From the NCBI GenBank assembly GCA_900110395.1, contig FODP01000023.1:42132-106131 (forward strand): DNA of 64,000 bases. Reading direction: 5' to 3'. The notes under the pieces were generated by a model. The model was not told the origin of the DNA. It did not search any database and saw nothing but the letters and a program-made list of their open reading frames with translations. Position numbers and translations under genes: made by a program. Of the stretch, positions 49,225 through 58,020 are shown one piece after another. The first letter of the stretch is position 1; each line of letters opens with the position of its first letter. This stretch comes from Rhodospirillales bacterium URHD0017 (GTDB lineage Bacteria > Pseudomonadota > Alphaproteobacteria > Reyranellales > Reyranellaceae).

Positions 49225-50064
49225 ATGCTGAGCTCGGCCGATGCCGGGCGTGTCGCCGAGCTGATGCGCGAGACGGCAGCTTCCGAGCTGCTGCCGCGCT
49301 TTCGCGCGCTCGCCAAGGAAGACATCCGCATGAAGCGGCCCGGTGACGTCGTCACCGTGGCCGACGAGGCGTCCGAGCAGAGGCTCGCGGTCGGCCTGGC
49401 CAAGATCCTGCCCGGCGTGCCGGTGGTGGGCGAGGAGGCGGTCGAGAACGAGCCCGGGCTGGTCGACCTGATCGCCCGGCCTGGCGAGACCTGCTGGGTC
49501 GTCGATCCGCTCGACGGCACGGCCAACTTCGCGGCCGGCAAGGACCGCTTCGCCATGATCGTCTGCCTGGTGCACGACACCGTGGCGGTTGGCGGCTGGA
49601 TCCTCGACCTGCCGACGGGCAGCATGGCGGTGGCGCTGAAGGGAGAGGGGGTCACCCTCGATGGCGCGGCGGTCAAGCGACCGAAGCCGGCCCGGCCGCC
49701 GATCGGCTTCGTCGGCTACAAGGTGAAGAAGGAGTTCGATCGCCAGCTTCCGCCCGCCAAGCGACGCACCCTGGGGCGGGTCTCGACGTTGAGCTGCGCC
49801 GGCGCGGAGTACCATGAGATCCTGACCGGCCGGGCCGACTTCAACCTCTACCGCACGACCAAGCCGTGGGACCACGCGGCCGGCACGCTGATGATCGCGG
49901 AGGCGGGTGGCGAGGCCCAGCGCTTCGACGGCAAGCCCTATACGGCCGACCAGCCGATCAACGGCGGACTGATCACGGCGATCCATCCGCAGACGCTCGC
50001 CCAGGTCCGCACGCTGTTCGAGGCGGTGCGCATGCCGCTGCTGGCGGGGCTGCCAAAGGTTTGA
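49225..50064 (+). CDS. Inositol-monophosphatase-family protein
   Basis: 279 residues. Metal-binding motifs VVGEEAVEN and WVVDPLDGTANFA and the terminal PWDHAAGTLMIAEAGG place it in the IMPase/FBPase/CysQ superfamily. It may dephosphorylate inositol phosphate or 3'-phosphoadenosine-type nucleotides. It begins four bases after groES stops. A family B palindrome follows. Confidence 0.88.
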   Translation: MLSSADAGRVAELMRETAASELLPRFRALAKEDIRMKRPGDVVTVADEASEQRLAVGLAKILPGVPVVGEEAVENEPGLVDLIARPGETCWVVDPLDGTANFAAGKDRFAMIVCLVHDTVAVGGWILDLPTGSMAVALKGEGVTLDGAAVKRPKPARPPIGFVGYKVKKEFDRQLPPAKRRTLGRVSTLSCAGAEYHEILTGRADFNLYRTTKPWDHAAGTLMIAEAGGEAQRFDGKPYTADQPINGGLITAIHPQTLAQVRTLFEAVRMPLLAGLPKV

Positions 50065-50087
50065 CGCACGGCGTTCGCTAAGGCCTC

Positions 50088-50160
50088 GCTGTCATCCCGA
50101 GCGTAGCGAGGGACCTTTGAGGCTACGGGAAAGGTCCCTCGCTACGCTCGGGATGACAGC
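50088..50160. repeat. Palindromic repeat, family B copy 2
   Basis: Perfect arms of 31 bases (50088-50118 and 50130-50160) with an 11-base loop, core GCTGTCATCCCGAGCG...GAGGGACC. It lies between convergent genes and matches the imperfect copy at 28272-28342. Confidence 0.88.
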
Positions 50161-50183
50161 CTTTCCGTGGCAGACGCGGTGCG

Positions 50184-51008
50184 TCACACCCGCGTCTTGG
50201 CCTCCTGCCAGAGCGCTTCCATCTCCTCGAGGGTGGCGTCGATGGGCTTGCGGCCGGTCTCGCTCAGGCGCTTTTCGATGTGGCGGAAGCGGCGCTCGAA
50301 TTTGTCGTTGGTGGCGCGCAACGCCGCCTCGGGATCGACCTTGCAATGGCGGGCGAGGTTGGCGACGGCGAACAGGACGTCGCCCAGTTCGTCGGTCAGT
50401 CGCTCCTGGTCGATGGCGCCGGCTGCCAGCTCGGCCCGGAGCTCACCCAGCTCCTCCTCGATCTTGTCGATCACGGGCCCGGTCTTCTTCCAGTCGAAGC
50501 CGACCCGGGCCGCCCGCTTCTGGATCTTCTCGGCCCGCAACAGGGCGGGGAGGGCGCGCGCCACCCCGTCCAGGGTGCCGGCGGGCTCCTTGCCCTTGGC
50601 GGCGCGCTCGGCCGCCTTACGGGCTTCCCAGGACACGGTCTGGGCCTCGGCGGTGTCGATCGTGGCGTCGCCGAACACGTGGGGGTGCCGGTCGACCATC
50701 TTGTCGGCCACGGCCTCGGCGACCTCGGTGAAGCCGAAGGCGCCGGTCTCGCTCGCCATCTGGGAGTGGTAGACGACCTGCAGCAGCAGGTCGCCCAGCT
50801 CTTCCTTGAGCGCCGGCAGGTCGTCTCGCTCGATGGCGTCGGCCACCTCGTAGGCTTCCTCGATGGTGTACGGCGCGATGGTGCGGAAGGTCTGATCGAT
50901 GTCCCATGGGCAGCCGTGACGGCGGTCGCGCAGCCAGGCCATGACCGCGAGCAGGCGGGCCATCGGCTCGCGGGGCAGCGAGTCGGCCGTGGGACGTTCG
51001 GACGCCAT
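50184..51008 (-). CDS. mazG: Nucleoside triphosphate pyrophosphohydrolase MazG
   Basis: 274 residues with two MazG domains, EEAYEVADAIE and EELGDLLLQVVYHSQ in the first and the ELGDVLFAVANLARH equivalent in the second. It cleaves NTPs to NMP and pyrophosphate, removing non-canonical nucleotides. ATG 51008 follows GAGGATAGG; an upstream in-frame start adds seven residues. The region upstream is unusually AT-rich. Confidence 0.93.
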   Translation of the reverse strand: MASERPTADSLPREPMARLLAVMAWLRDRRHGCPWDIDQTFRTIAPYTIEEAYEVADAIERDDLPALKEELGDLLLQVVYHSQMASETGAFGFTEVAEAVADKMVDRHPHVFGDATIDTAEAQTVSWEARKAAERAAKGKEPAGTLDGVARALPALLRAEKIQKRAARVGFDWKKTGPVIDKIEEELGELRAELAAGAIDQERLTDELGDVLFAVANLARHCKVDPEAALRATNDKFERRFRHIEKRLSETGRKPIDATLEEMEALWQEAKTRV

Positions 51009-51083
51009 GACGCCTATCCTCAACTCCAATTATCGTATAATATATATTATGACAAATATATAGAATAGTTAAATATCAAAGGA
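51009..51083. other. AT-rich segment with a 14-base palindrome
   Basis: In this GC-rich sequence, 51025-51075 is almost all A/T and contains ATAATATATATTAT (51037-51050), a perfect palindrome. It separates mazG from an upstream secreted hypothetical gene. It could be an A/T-rich promoter or protein-binding site; no firm -10/-35 pair was assigned. Confidence 0.55.
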
Positions 51084-51785
51084 TTACCAGCTAATACGAG
51101 TATTCTGCTTTATGAGCGCCAGAAGCTTGAAGCCACGAGCCGCGTCGCTCGCTGGCACGCCGAGGGTCATCAGGATGCCTTCCTTGGGATTGCCCGGGCG
51201 CTGCATCACCAGGTCGAACACCGTGCGGGCCTCGCTGTCACCTTGGCCCCTGGGCGCGTTCTCGTAGACGATCAGGAAGGTACCGTCGCCGAGCTTGCGG
51301 GCCTGGGCCTGGATGCTGGGCCGCCGCGCCTGGATCGAGCCGGTCTTGGTGGCGGCATAGTGCTCGGCGTCCTTGACGCCCTCGAACGCGAAATCGACCC
51401 GCCAGATGATCAGGCGGTAGCGCTTGTCGCCGCTGTAGGCGACGCCGCGCTCCCAGTCCTCGGTCGCCTGCCAGCCCAGCGGCAGCGCCAGCTCGACCTT
51501 GATCGAGCCGAACTGCACCCGTGCGAGCCCTTGGGCGCTGTCGACCACGGCGACCCGTGACGACACCTGGTTGGGTCCGCCGGCGATGATCGGGTCGACG
51601 CCGCGATTGAAGCTGGCGCCATTGTCGTTCAGGGCGAAGTCCCGGAACGTCAGCCCGCCGGCATCGAGGTCCGCGGCGCGCGCCGGAAAACCGGCAAAAC
51701 AGGCGCCCAAGCCCGCCAACAGGAACAAGCGGCGACCGGACTCCTTTTGTCTCGCTTCATCTCTCGGATTAGGACTGGTAATCAA
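51084..51785 (-). CDS. Secreted protein of unknown function, Tat-like signal
   Basis: 233 residues. The N-terminus GRRLFLLAGLGACFAGFPARA resembles a twin-arginine signal peptide, so it is probably exported folded. The mature part has no motif I recognise; conserved-looking stretches are VELALPLGWQATEDW and RLIIWRVDFAFEG. It uses a TTG start 18 bases after the metallohydrolase stop, with no clear ribosome site. A/T-rich DNA flanks both ends. Confidence 0.7.
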   Translation of the reverse strand: MITSPNPRDEARQKESGRRLFLLAGLGACFAGFPARAADLDAGGLTFRDFALNDNGASFNRGVDPIIAGGPNQVSSRVAVVDSAQGLARVQFGSIKVELALPLGWQATEDWERGVAYSGDKRYRLIIWRVDFAFEGVKDAEHYAATKTGSIQARRPSIQAQARKLGDGTFLIVYENAPRGQGDSEARTVFDLVMQRPGNPKEGILMTLGVPASDAARGFKLLALIKQNTRISW

Positions 51786-51803
51786 TCGTCTGATAATAAT
51801 GGA

Positions 51804-52580
51804 TTATTCTCCATTTACTTCGATGACCAAGCCGTCGTGGCAGGGCTGGACATGGGCCGGCGTCAGTCGATCGAGCTCAGCATAGTCCATATCGACGTGG
51901 AGATTGGTCAAAAAAGCCCGCCTGGGAGCAATCCGCGCGATCCATTCCAGGGCCCTGTCGAGATGGGCATGGGTCGGGTGCGGGCGGTAGCGCATGGCGT
52001 CGACGACCAGCACCTCTACGCCTGCCATCGCCTCCAGGGCGTCGTCTGACAGGGTCACGCAGTCGTTGGAATAGGCAAACGGGCCGAAGCGGAAGCCGAG
52101 CGACGTTGCGATGCCGTGGTCCTGCACGAACGGCTTCACCGGCAGCCCGGCGGCCGCGAACGGCCCGTCGATGCGGTGGTGCCGGTAGATCGGATTGTAG
52201 AAGCCGTCCTCGGCTGCGAAGCAGTAGCTGAAGCGCTGCAGCAGAATGCGGTAGGTGCGCTCGTCCGACCACGCCTCGATCGGGCCCTGCCGCAGCATGT
52301 AGGGCCGGACGTCGTCGATGCCGTGCACCTGGTCGGCATGCTCGTGGGTCCACAGCACGGCGTCGATGCGCTCGACCTGGGCGTCCAGAAGCTGCGAGCG
52401 CAGGTCCGGCGAGGTGTCGATCAGGATCGTCTTGCCCTGGTCCTGCACCAGGATGGAGCAGCGCCGGCGCCGGTTGCGCGGGTCCGCAGGGTTGGCGGCG
52501 CCCCATTCACCGTTGCCGCCCTCGCCCCCTACCCTTGGTACGCCACCCGACGTGCCGCAGCCCAGGATCGTCACCCGCAC
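51804..52580 (-). CDS. MBL-fold metallohydrolase (PhnP-like)
   Basis: 258 residues. The HxHxDH motif appears as THEHADQVHG, with SPDLRSQL and GCGTSGGVP (N-terminal) and CHDGLVIEV at the end. The GCGTSxG start is the PhnP/cyclic-phosphodiesterase branch, which hydrolyses phosphodiester bonds. GTG start at 52580 overlaps the tatD stop by ten bases. Usual position behind tatD in this class. Confidence 0.88.
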   Translation of the reverse strand: MRVTILGCGTSGGVPRVGGEGGNGEWGAANPADPRNRRRRCSILVQDQGKTILIDTSPDLRSQLLDAQVERIDAVLWTHEHADQVHGIDDVRPYMLRQGPIEAWSDERTYRILLQRFSYCFAAEDGFYNPIYRHHRIDGPFAAAGLPVKPFVQDHGIATSLGFRFGPFAYSNDCVTLSDDALEAMAGVEVLVVDAMRYRPHPTHAHLDRALEWIARIAPRRAFLTNLHVDMDYAELDRLTPAHVQPCHDGLVIEVNGE

Positions 52581-53359
52581 GAGATACGCTCCGCCTTGGC
52601 GAACAGCCGGAAGAAGTTGTCGGTGGTCGCGGCCTCGAGCTCGGCCACGCCGACGCCTTTGAGCTCGGCCACCTTGGCCGCGGTATGCGCCACGAACGCA
52701 GGCTCGTTGGTCTTGCCGCGCTTCGGCACGGGCGCCAGGTAAGGCGCGTCGGTCTCGACCAGCAGGCGGTCGAGCGGGATGTCGCGCACCGTGGCGCGCA
52801 GCGCCTCGGCCGCCTTGAAGGTGACGATGCCCGAGATCGAGATGTACATGCCGAGCGCCAGCGCGCGCTGCGCCACCTCGGCGCCCGAGCTGAAGCAATG
52901 GATCAGGCCGGGGAAGGCGCCCTTGGCGTATTCCTCCTCGAGGATGTCGCCGGTCTCGCCGTCGGCGTCGCGCGTATGGACGATCAGCGGCAGGCCGGTC
53001 TGGCGCGCCGCCGCAATATGGGCGCGGAAGCTCTCGGCCTGTTCGGCGCGCGGGCTGTGCTCGTAGTAGAAGTCGAGCCCGGTCTCGCCGATGCCGATGA
53101 CCTTGGGATGGCGCGCCGCTTCGATCAGGCGGTCGGGCGTGCGCTGCCCCTCCTCCTTGGCCTCGTGCGGATGCACGCCGACCGAACACCAGATGTTGCC
53201 GTGGCGCTCGGCGATCGCGCGCACCTTGTCGAACTGGTCGAGCCTGGTGCCGATGGTGAGCATGCCCGCGACGCCGGCGGTGCGGGCGCGCGCCAGCACG
53301 CCGGTCTCGTCTGTCGCGAGCTCGGGGAAGTCGAGATGGCAGTGGCTGTCGATGAGCAT
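52571..53359 (-). CDS. tatD: TatD-family metal-dependent hydrolase/DNase
   Basis: 262 residues, TIM-barrel hydrolase. DSHCHLDF gives the first metal ligands, SVGVHPHEA and GIGETGLDFYY follow, HTRDAD and HCFSSG continue, and the last is ETDAPYL. TatD proteins act as 3'-5' exonucleases in DNA repair and quality control. The ATG overlaps the metG stop by one base (TGATG). Confidence 0.94.
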   Translation of the reverse strand: MLIDSHCHLDFPELATDETGVLARARTAGVAGMLTIGTRLDQFDKVRAIAERHGNIWCSVGVHPHEAKEEGQRTPDRLIEAARHPKVIGIGETGLDFYYEHSPRAEQAESFRAHIAAARQTGLPLIVHTRDADGETGDILEEEYAKGAFPGLIHCFSSGAEVAQRALALGMYISISGIVTFKAAEALRATVRDIPLDRLLVETDAPYLAPVPKRGKTNEPAFVAHTAAKVAELKGVGVAELEAATTDNFFRLFAKAERISCG

Positions 53360-54927
53360 CAGCTCGCTGCCCCTCTTTTCGCGTCGGGGGCGGTCTCGAC
53401 GAAGCGCGGGAACACGCCCTGCGGCGCCGGCAACGCGGTGCCGGCCGCCAGTTCCTTGTCGAAGCTGGCGAACGCCCTGTCTCCGGCGGCCACCGCGAGC
53501 TGATCGAGGATCTTGCCCGCGGAGTCGGGCATGAAGGGCTGCACCAGCAACGTGACGCGCCGAATGGTCTCGGCCAGCACCCACAGGACGGTGTCGCGGC
53601 GCGCCGGATCGGTTTTGGCGAGCGCCCACGGCGCCTGCGCATCGACGTAGCGGTTGGCGTCGGCGATCACTTCCCAGATCGCGGTCAGCGCGCGATGGAA
53701 GGCCTGCTCGTCGAGCTCGCCACGCACGATGGCCAGCAGGCCCTTGGCGCGATCGAGCAGCGCGGTGTCGGCTTCGACGATCGGACCTTTGGCCGGCACC
53801 TTGCCGCCGGCGCTCTTGGCCACGATCGACAGCACGCGCTGGCAGAGATTGCCGTAGGCGTTGGCGAGGTCGCCGTTCAGCCGGCCGATCAGGGCGCGTC
53901 GCTGGAAATCGCCGTCGTTGCCGAACGGCACCTCGCGCAGCAGGAAGTAGCGCACCGGATCGAGACCGTAGGTCGCCACCAGCTCGACCGGGTCGATGAC
54001 ATTGCCCAGCGACTTGGAAATCTTCTGGCCCTCGTTGGTCCACCAGCCGTGGGCGAATACGCGGTCGGGCGGCGCCACACCCGCGGACATCAGGAAAGCC
54101 GGCCAGAACACGCAGTGGAAGCGGATGATGTCCTTGCCCACCATGTGCAGGTCAGCCGGCCAGTACTTCCACAGCGGATTGCCGGTGTCGGGATAGCCGC
54201 ACTCGGTGATGTAGTTGGTGAGCGCGTCGAGCCAGACGTACATGATGTGCTTGGGATCGCCCGGAACCGGCACGCCCCACGAGAAGCTGGTGCGCGACAC
54301 CGAGAGATCCTGCAGGCCGCCCTTCACGAAGCTCATGACCTCGTTGCGCCGGCTCTCGGGCGCGATGAAGCGCGGGTTCTTGTCGTAGAACGCGAGCAGC
54401 CGGTCGGCCCAGGCCGACAGCTTGAAGAAGTACGACGGCTCCTCGACCCATTCGACCTCGGCGCCGCTCGACGTCGCGCGGCGCTTGCCGTCGGTGCCGA
54501 CCTCGGTCTCGCCTTCGACGAAGTAGGCCTCGTCGCGCACCGAGTACCAGCCGGCATACTTGCCGAGATAGATGTCGCCCGATGCCAGAAGCTTCTGCCA
54601 CAGCGCCTGCGAGGCCGCGTGATGGCGCGGCTCGGTCGTGCGGATGAAGTTGTCGGGGCTGTAGTTCATCGTCGTGACGAGGTCGCGGAACGACTGGCTG
54701 ACCTTGTCGGTGAAGGCCTGCGGTGCAAGGCCGGCGGCGGCCGCCGCCTTCTCGACCTTCTGGCCGTGTTCGTCGGTGCCGGTCAGGAAATGCACGTCGC
54801 AGCCGTCGAGCCGCTTGAAGCGGGCCAGCACGTCGCAGGCGAGCGTCGTATAGGCGTGCCCGATATGGGGCACGTCGTTCACGTAATAGATTGGCGTGGT
54901 GACGTAATAGGTACCGCGGCCCGACAT
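53359..54927 (-). CDS. metG: Methionyl-tRNA synthetase
   Basis: 522 residues. The class I HIGH motif is PHIGHAY and the KMSKS loop reads KISKSLGN. It belongs to the shorter form without the C-terminal tRNA-binding domain. It charges tRNA-Met and tRNA-fMet. It follows holB in the same transcript and is coupled to tatD. Confidence 0.96.
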   Translation of the reverse strand: MSGRGTYYVTTPIYYVNDVPHIGHAYTTLACDVLARFKRLDGCDVHFLTGTDEHGQKVEKAAAAAGLAPQAFTDKVSQSFRDLVTTMNYSPDNFIRTTEPRHHAASQALWQKLLASGDIYLGKYAGWYSVRDEAYFVEGETEVGTDGKRRATSSGAEVEWVEEPSYFFKLSAWADRLLAFYDKNPRFIAPESRRNEVMSFVKGGLQDLSVSRTSFSWGVPVPGDPKHIMYVWLDALTNYITECGYPDTGNPLWKYWPADLHMVGKDIIRFHCVFWPAFLMSAGVAPPDRVFAHGWWTNEGQKISKSLGNVIDPVELVATYGLDPVRYFLLREVPFGNDGDFQRRALIGRLNGDLANAYGNLCQRVLSIVAKSAGGKVPAKGPIVEADTALLDRAKGLLAIVRGELDEQAFHRALTAIWEVIADANRYVDAQAPWALAKTDPARRDTVLWVLAETIRRVTLLVQPFMPDSAGKILDQLAVAAGDRAFASFDKELAAGTALPAPQGVFPRFVETAPDAKRGAAS

Positions 54928-54940
54928 GATGACCGAACTC

Positions 54941-56074
54941 TCAGCGCATTGCCGATTGGAGGACGAGGAAGCTGCCCAGCACCGTCTGCTTGCGGTCGAG
55001 ATTGACCCGGTCGGCGCCTGACAGCAGTTCGGCGGCCTTTTCCCACGCCGCTATCCAGCGATCAAGGCTGGCCGCCGCCAACAACCGCATGTGCAGGCCG
55101 CTTTCTGCCGGCACGACAGGTGCAGTTTCACCGCCCTGCGCCCACTGCCGCGCCATTCTTTTCTGCCAGCCGTCGAACAGGTAGTTCAGCGAGCGCCAGG
55201 CGGCGTTGGCTTCCTCACCGCGCCGTGCAAAGCGCTCGGCGAAGCCGTGCAGGCGCGGCAGGTCGAGCTCTGGCAGCGTCGCCAGCACGCCCACCATTTC
55301 GTTGTAGAGCTCGAGGCTGCCCGAGCCGGCGAGGTCGAGCGCACGGCCGATGCTGCCTTCGGCCAGTCGGGCGAGGGCCGCCCTCTCCGCTTCCTTGACG
55401 TCGGGCGCGAGCTCGCCGAGCAGGCGCATGACGATGGCCCCGGGGAGCGGCTGCAAAGCGAGCCTGCGGCATCGCGACCGGATGGTCGGCAGCAGCCGGC
55501 CAGGCGCATGCGCCACCATCAGCAGGACGGCGTTGGGTGGTGGCTCCTCGAGGATCTTGAGCACCGCGTTCGCGGCGTTGCGATTCATCTCGTCGGCGGC
55601 ATCGATGATGGCGACACGCCACCGCCCCATCGCCGGAGTCATGTGCATGAAGGCGCCGAGCTCGCGCACGTCGTCGACGGCGATCTCGGCGCGCATGCGG
55701 CCGGTGTCGGGATTGAGCGTGCGGCGGAGATGGAACAGGTCGGGATGGGAACGCGCATCGACCAGCGAGCGTCCCGGCGCATCGGCCGGCACCTCTAGCC
55801 CCTCCGCGGCACCACCGCCAAACAGCCCGCCCTGCTGCTGGCCGCACAACAGAAAGCGTGCGAAGCGCCAGGCGAGCGTGGCCTTGCCGATGCCGCGCGG
55901 GCCGGCCATCAGCCAGGCATGGTGCAGCCGCCCGCTCTCGTGGGCCGCGAGCATGGTCTTCTCCGCCGCCTCTTGGCCCAGCAATCGCCCGCTGCGCCAC
56001 GGTGGCGGCCAGTCGTAGGGCCATTCGAGCTTCTCGAACTCGCTCGCGTCGACGCTCGCCTTGCCCCTCGCCAT
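54941..56074 (-). CDS. holB: DNA polymerase III delta' subunit
   Basis: 377 residues, clamp-loader AAA+ subunit. Walker A is GPRGIGKATLAW and the sensor/linker region reads NRNAANAVLKILEEPP, ending in LRSRCRRL-like (TIRSRCRRLAL). It helps load the sliding clamp. It starts three bases after tmk stops and is followed by metG. Confidence 0.92.
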   Translation of the reverse strand: MARGKASVDASEFEKLEWPYDWPPPWRSGRLLGQEAAEKTMLAAHESGRLHHAWLMAGPRGIGKATLAWRFARFLLCGQQQGGLFGGGAAEGLEVPADAPGRSLVDARSHPDLFHLRRTLNPDTGRMRAEIAVDDVRELGAFMHMTPAMGRWRVAIIDAADEMNRNAANAVLKILEEPPPNAVLLMVAHAPGRLLPTIRSRCRRLALQPLPGAIVMRLLGELAPDVKEAERAALARLAEGSIGRALDLAGSGSLELYNEMVGVLATLPELDLPRLHGFAERFARRGEEANAAWRSLNYLFDGWQKRMARQWAQGGETAPVVPAESGLHMRLLAAASLDRWIAAWEKAAELLSGADRVNLDRKQTVLGSFLVLQSAMR

Positions 56075-56077
56075 CCG

Positions 56078-56716
56078 TCAGGCTCCCAGCCGGTCCCTCG
56101 CCGCATCGGCGATCGCCTGGGCGATCGCATCGACCGTTCCTGTAGCATCGATCACGACGCAGCGCTTGGGATCCCGTGCGGCGATTTCGAGGAATCCGCT
56201 GCGCACCCGGGCATGGAAGTCATGCGGCAGGCTCTCGTAGCGCGTCTCCGAGCCGCGCCTCTCGGCCGCGCGCTTGAGCCCGGTCTCGATCGGCAGGTCG
56301 AGGATGAAGGTGAGGTCGGGCCGGAAGGAGCTGGCCGCGACCTCGTAGAGCTGATCGAAAATCCTCCGCTCGATGCCGTGGCCGTAGCCCTGATAGGCGA
56401 GCGTCGAATCGGCGAAGCGGTCGCTCACCACCCAGTCGCCGCGCTTCAGCGCCGGCCACACCGTGGAGCGCAGATGCTCGCGCCGCGCCGCGAAGTGCAA
56501 CAATGCCTCGGTCGTGCCGTCCCAGCGCTCGACGGGGCCTTCGACCAGAAGCTTGCGGATCATCTCCGCGCCGGGCGAGCCGCCGGGCTCGCGCGTCGCG
56601 GTGACACGATGGCCGCGTCCCTCGAGCCACGCCTTGAGCCGCGCGATCTGGGTCGACTTGCCCGCTCCTTCGCCGCCTTCGAGGGTGATGAAACGCCCTC
56701 GGGCGTTCTCCGTCAC
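56078..56716 (-). CDS. tmk: Thymidylate kinase
   Basis: 212 residues. P-loop FITLEGGEGAGKSTQ, DRFADSTLAYQGYGHG and the LID-adjacent RRGSETRYES are typical. It phosphorylates dTMP to dTDP. The GTG start overlaps the dacA stop by four bases (GTGA), so it is translationally coupled. Confidence 0.94.
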   Translation of the reverse strand: MTENARGRFITLEGGEGAGKSTQIARLKAWLEGRGHRVTATREPGGSPGAEMIRKLLVEGPVERWDGTTEALLHFAARREHLRSTVWPALKRGDWVVSDRFADSTLAYQGYGHGIERRIFDQLYEVAASSFRPDLTFILDLPIETGLKRAAERRGSETRYESLPHDFHARVRSGFLEIAARDPKRCVVIDATGTVDAIAQAIADAARDRLGA

Positions 56717-58020
56717 GAGAGCCAGCCGAACATGTAGTGCCGGATCATGGTCGTGACGCGGCCGAACACGCCCATGCGCTGCACGTCGGCTCCGGCCTCC
56801 AGCGGATATTCGACAGTCCGGTTGTCGGGCAGCGTCACCACGGCGGTGCCGAGCTTGGTGCCCTTGGTGATCGGCGCCGCGATCGGTCCGTCGAAGCGGG
56901 CGACGACGCGCGGCGTCACGGTCTGGCCGGTGGGTGCGGTGATCTGCACCGGCTTGCCCACGACCAGCGGCACCTTGTCGAGCGAGCCCAGCCACACCGG
57001 CGCCTCGACGACGGTGTCGCCGGCGCGGAACACCGTCGTGTTGGCCGATTCGCGGAAGCCCCATTCCATCAGCCGCGCCGTCTCCTGCGCACGCTCGGCC
57101 ATCGACGTCAGGCCGTTCACCACCAGGATCAGCCGGCGTCCGTCGCGGATCGACGACGTCGCCTGGCCGTAACCGCCCTCTTCCGTATGGCCGGTCTTCA
57201 ATCCGTCGGTGCCCGGCACGGTCCGCAGCAGGCGATTGCGGTTGTCCTGCTTGATGTTGTTGTAGGACCAGTTGGTCTCCGAGTAGTAGCGATAGAGCTT
57301 GGGAAAGTCCTCGATGGTGCGCCACGACAGCACCGCGAGGTCGCGCGCCGTCGTCCACTGTCCCTCGGCTGGCCAGCCCGACGCGTTCTTGAAGACCGTG
57401 CCCGTCATGCCGAGCTCGCGCGCCTTGGCGGTCATGCGCTCGGCGAAGCTGTCCTCGTTGCCCGACATCCCCTCGGCGATCACGACGCAGGCGTCGTTGC
57501 CCGACAACACGATCATGCCCTTGATCAGGTCCTCGACCGAGACCTCGCTGCCGAGCTCGACGAACATGCGCGAGCCACCCATGTTGCGCGCCCGCTCGGT
57601 GACGCGGAAACGCGTGTCGAGCTTCAGGCGGCCGGCATTGATCTCCTCGAAGGCGATGTAGATCGTCATCAGCTTGGCCATCGACGAGGGATGCATCGGC
57701 TTGTCGGCATCCTTGAACAGCAGCACCGTCGAGGTCTGCGGATCGACCATGAAGGCCTGCTTGCCGAGTGTGCCGATGCCGACCTGCGACGGCGGCAGCG
57801 CCTCGGTCTTGGCAGCGGCTTGCGGCGCCGTGGGCTTGGCCGGCGTGGTCGTCGTGCGCGGCTTGGCCGGCGGCTTCTGCGGCTGTTGGGTCTGCCGCTT
57901 GGGCGGCTGGTCGGTCTGCTGCGCATGGACGGCGAGCGATGCGCCGGCGAGGCTGGCCGTGACGGCAATCGCCGTCAGCGAACGCAGGAGATCATTCAGA
58001 CAAAACACGGGCGTCTCCAT
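56713..58020 (-). CDS. dacA: D-alanyl-D-alanine carboxypeptidase (PBP5/6 type)
   Basis: 435 residues. A signal peptide (about 1-34) leads to a Pro/Thr/Lys-rich linker, then the peptidase with SSMAK (active Ser-Lys), SGN and KTGHT motifs, and a C-terminal PBP5 beta domain ending in an amphipathic MIRHYMFGWLS membrane anchor. It trims the terminal D-alanine from peptidoglycan. Its 5' end overlaps the rlpA 3' end by 29 bases. Confidence 0.94.
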   Translation of the reverse strand: METPVFCLNDLLRSLTAIAVTASLAGASLAVHAQQTDQPPKRQTQQPQKPPAKPRTTTTPAKPTAPQAAAKTEALPPSQVGIGTLGKQAFMVDPQTSTVLLFKDADKPMHPSSMAKLMTIYIAFEEINAGRLKLDTRFRVTERARNMGGSRMFVELGSEVSVEDLIKGMIVLSGNDACVVIAEGMSGNEDSFAERMTAKARELGMTGTVFKNASGWPAEGQWTTARDLAVLSWRTIEDFPKLYRYYSETNWSYNNIKQDNRNRLLRTVPGTDGLKTGHTEEGGYGQATSSIRDGRRLILVVNGLTSMAERAQETARLMEWGFRESANTTVFRAGDTVVEAPVWLGSLDKVPLVVGKPVQITAPTGQTVTPRVVARFDGPIAAPITKGTKLGTAVVTLPDNRTVEYPLEAGADVQRMGVFGRVTTMIRHYMFGWLS

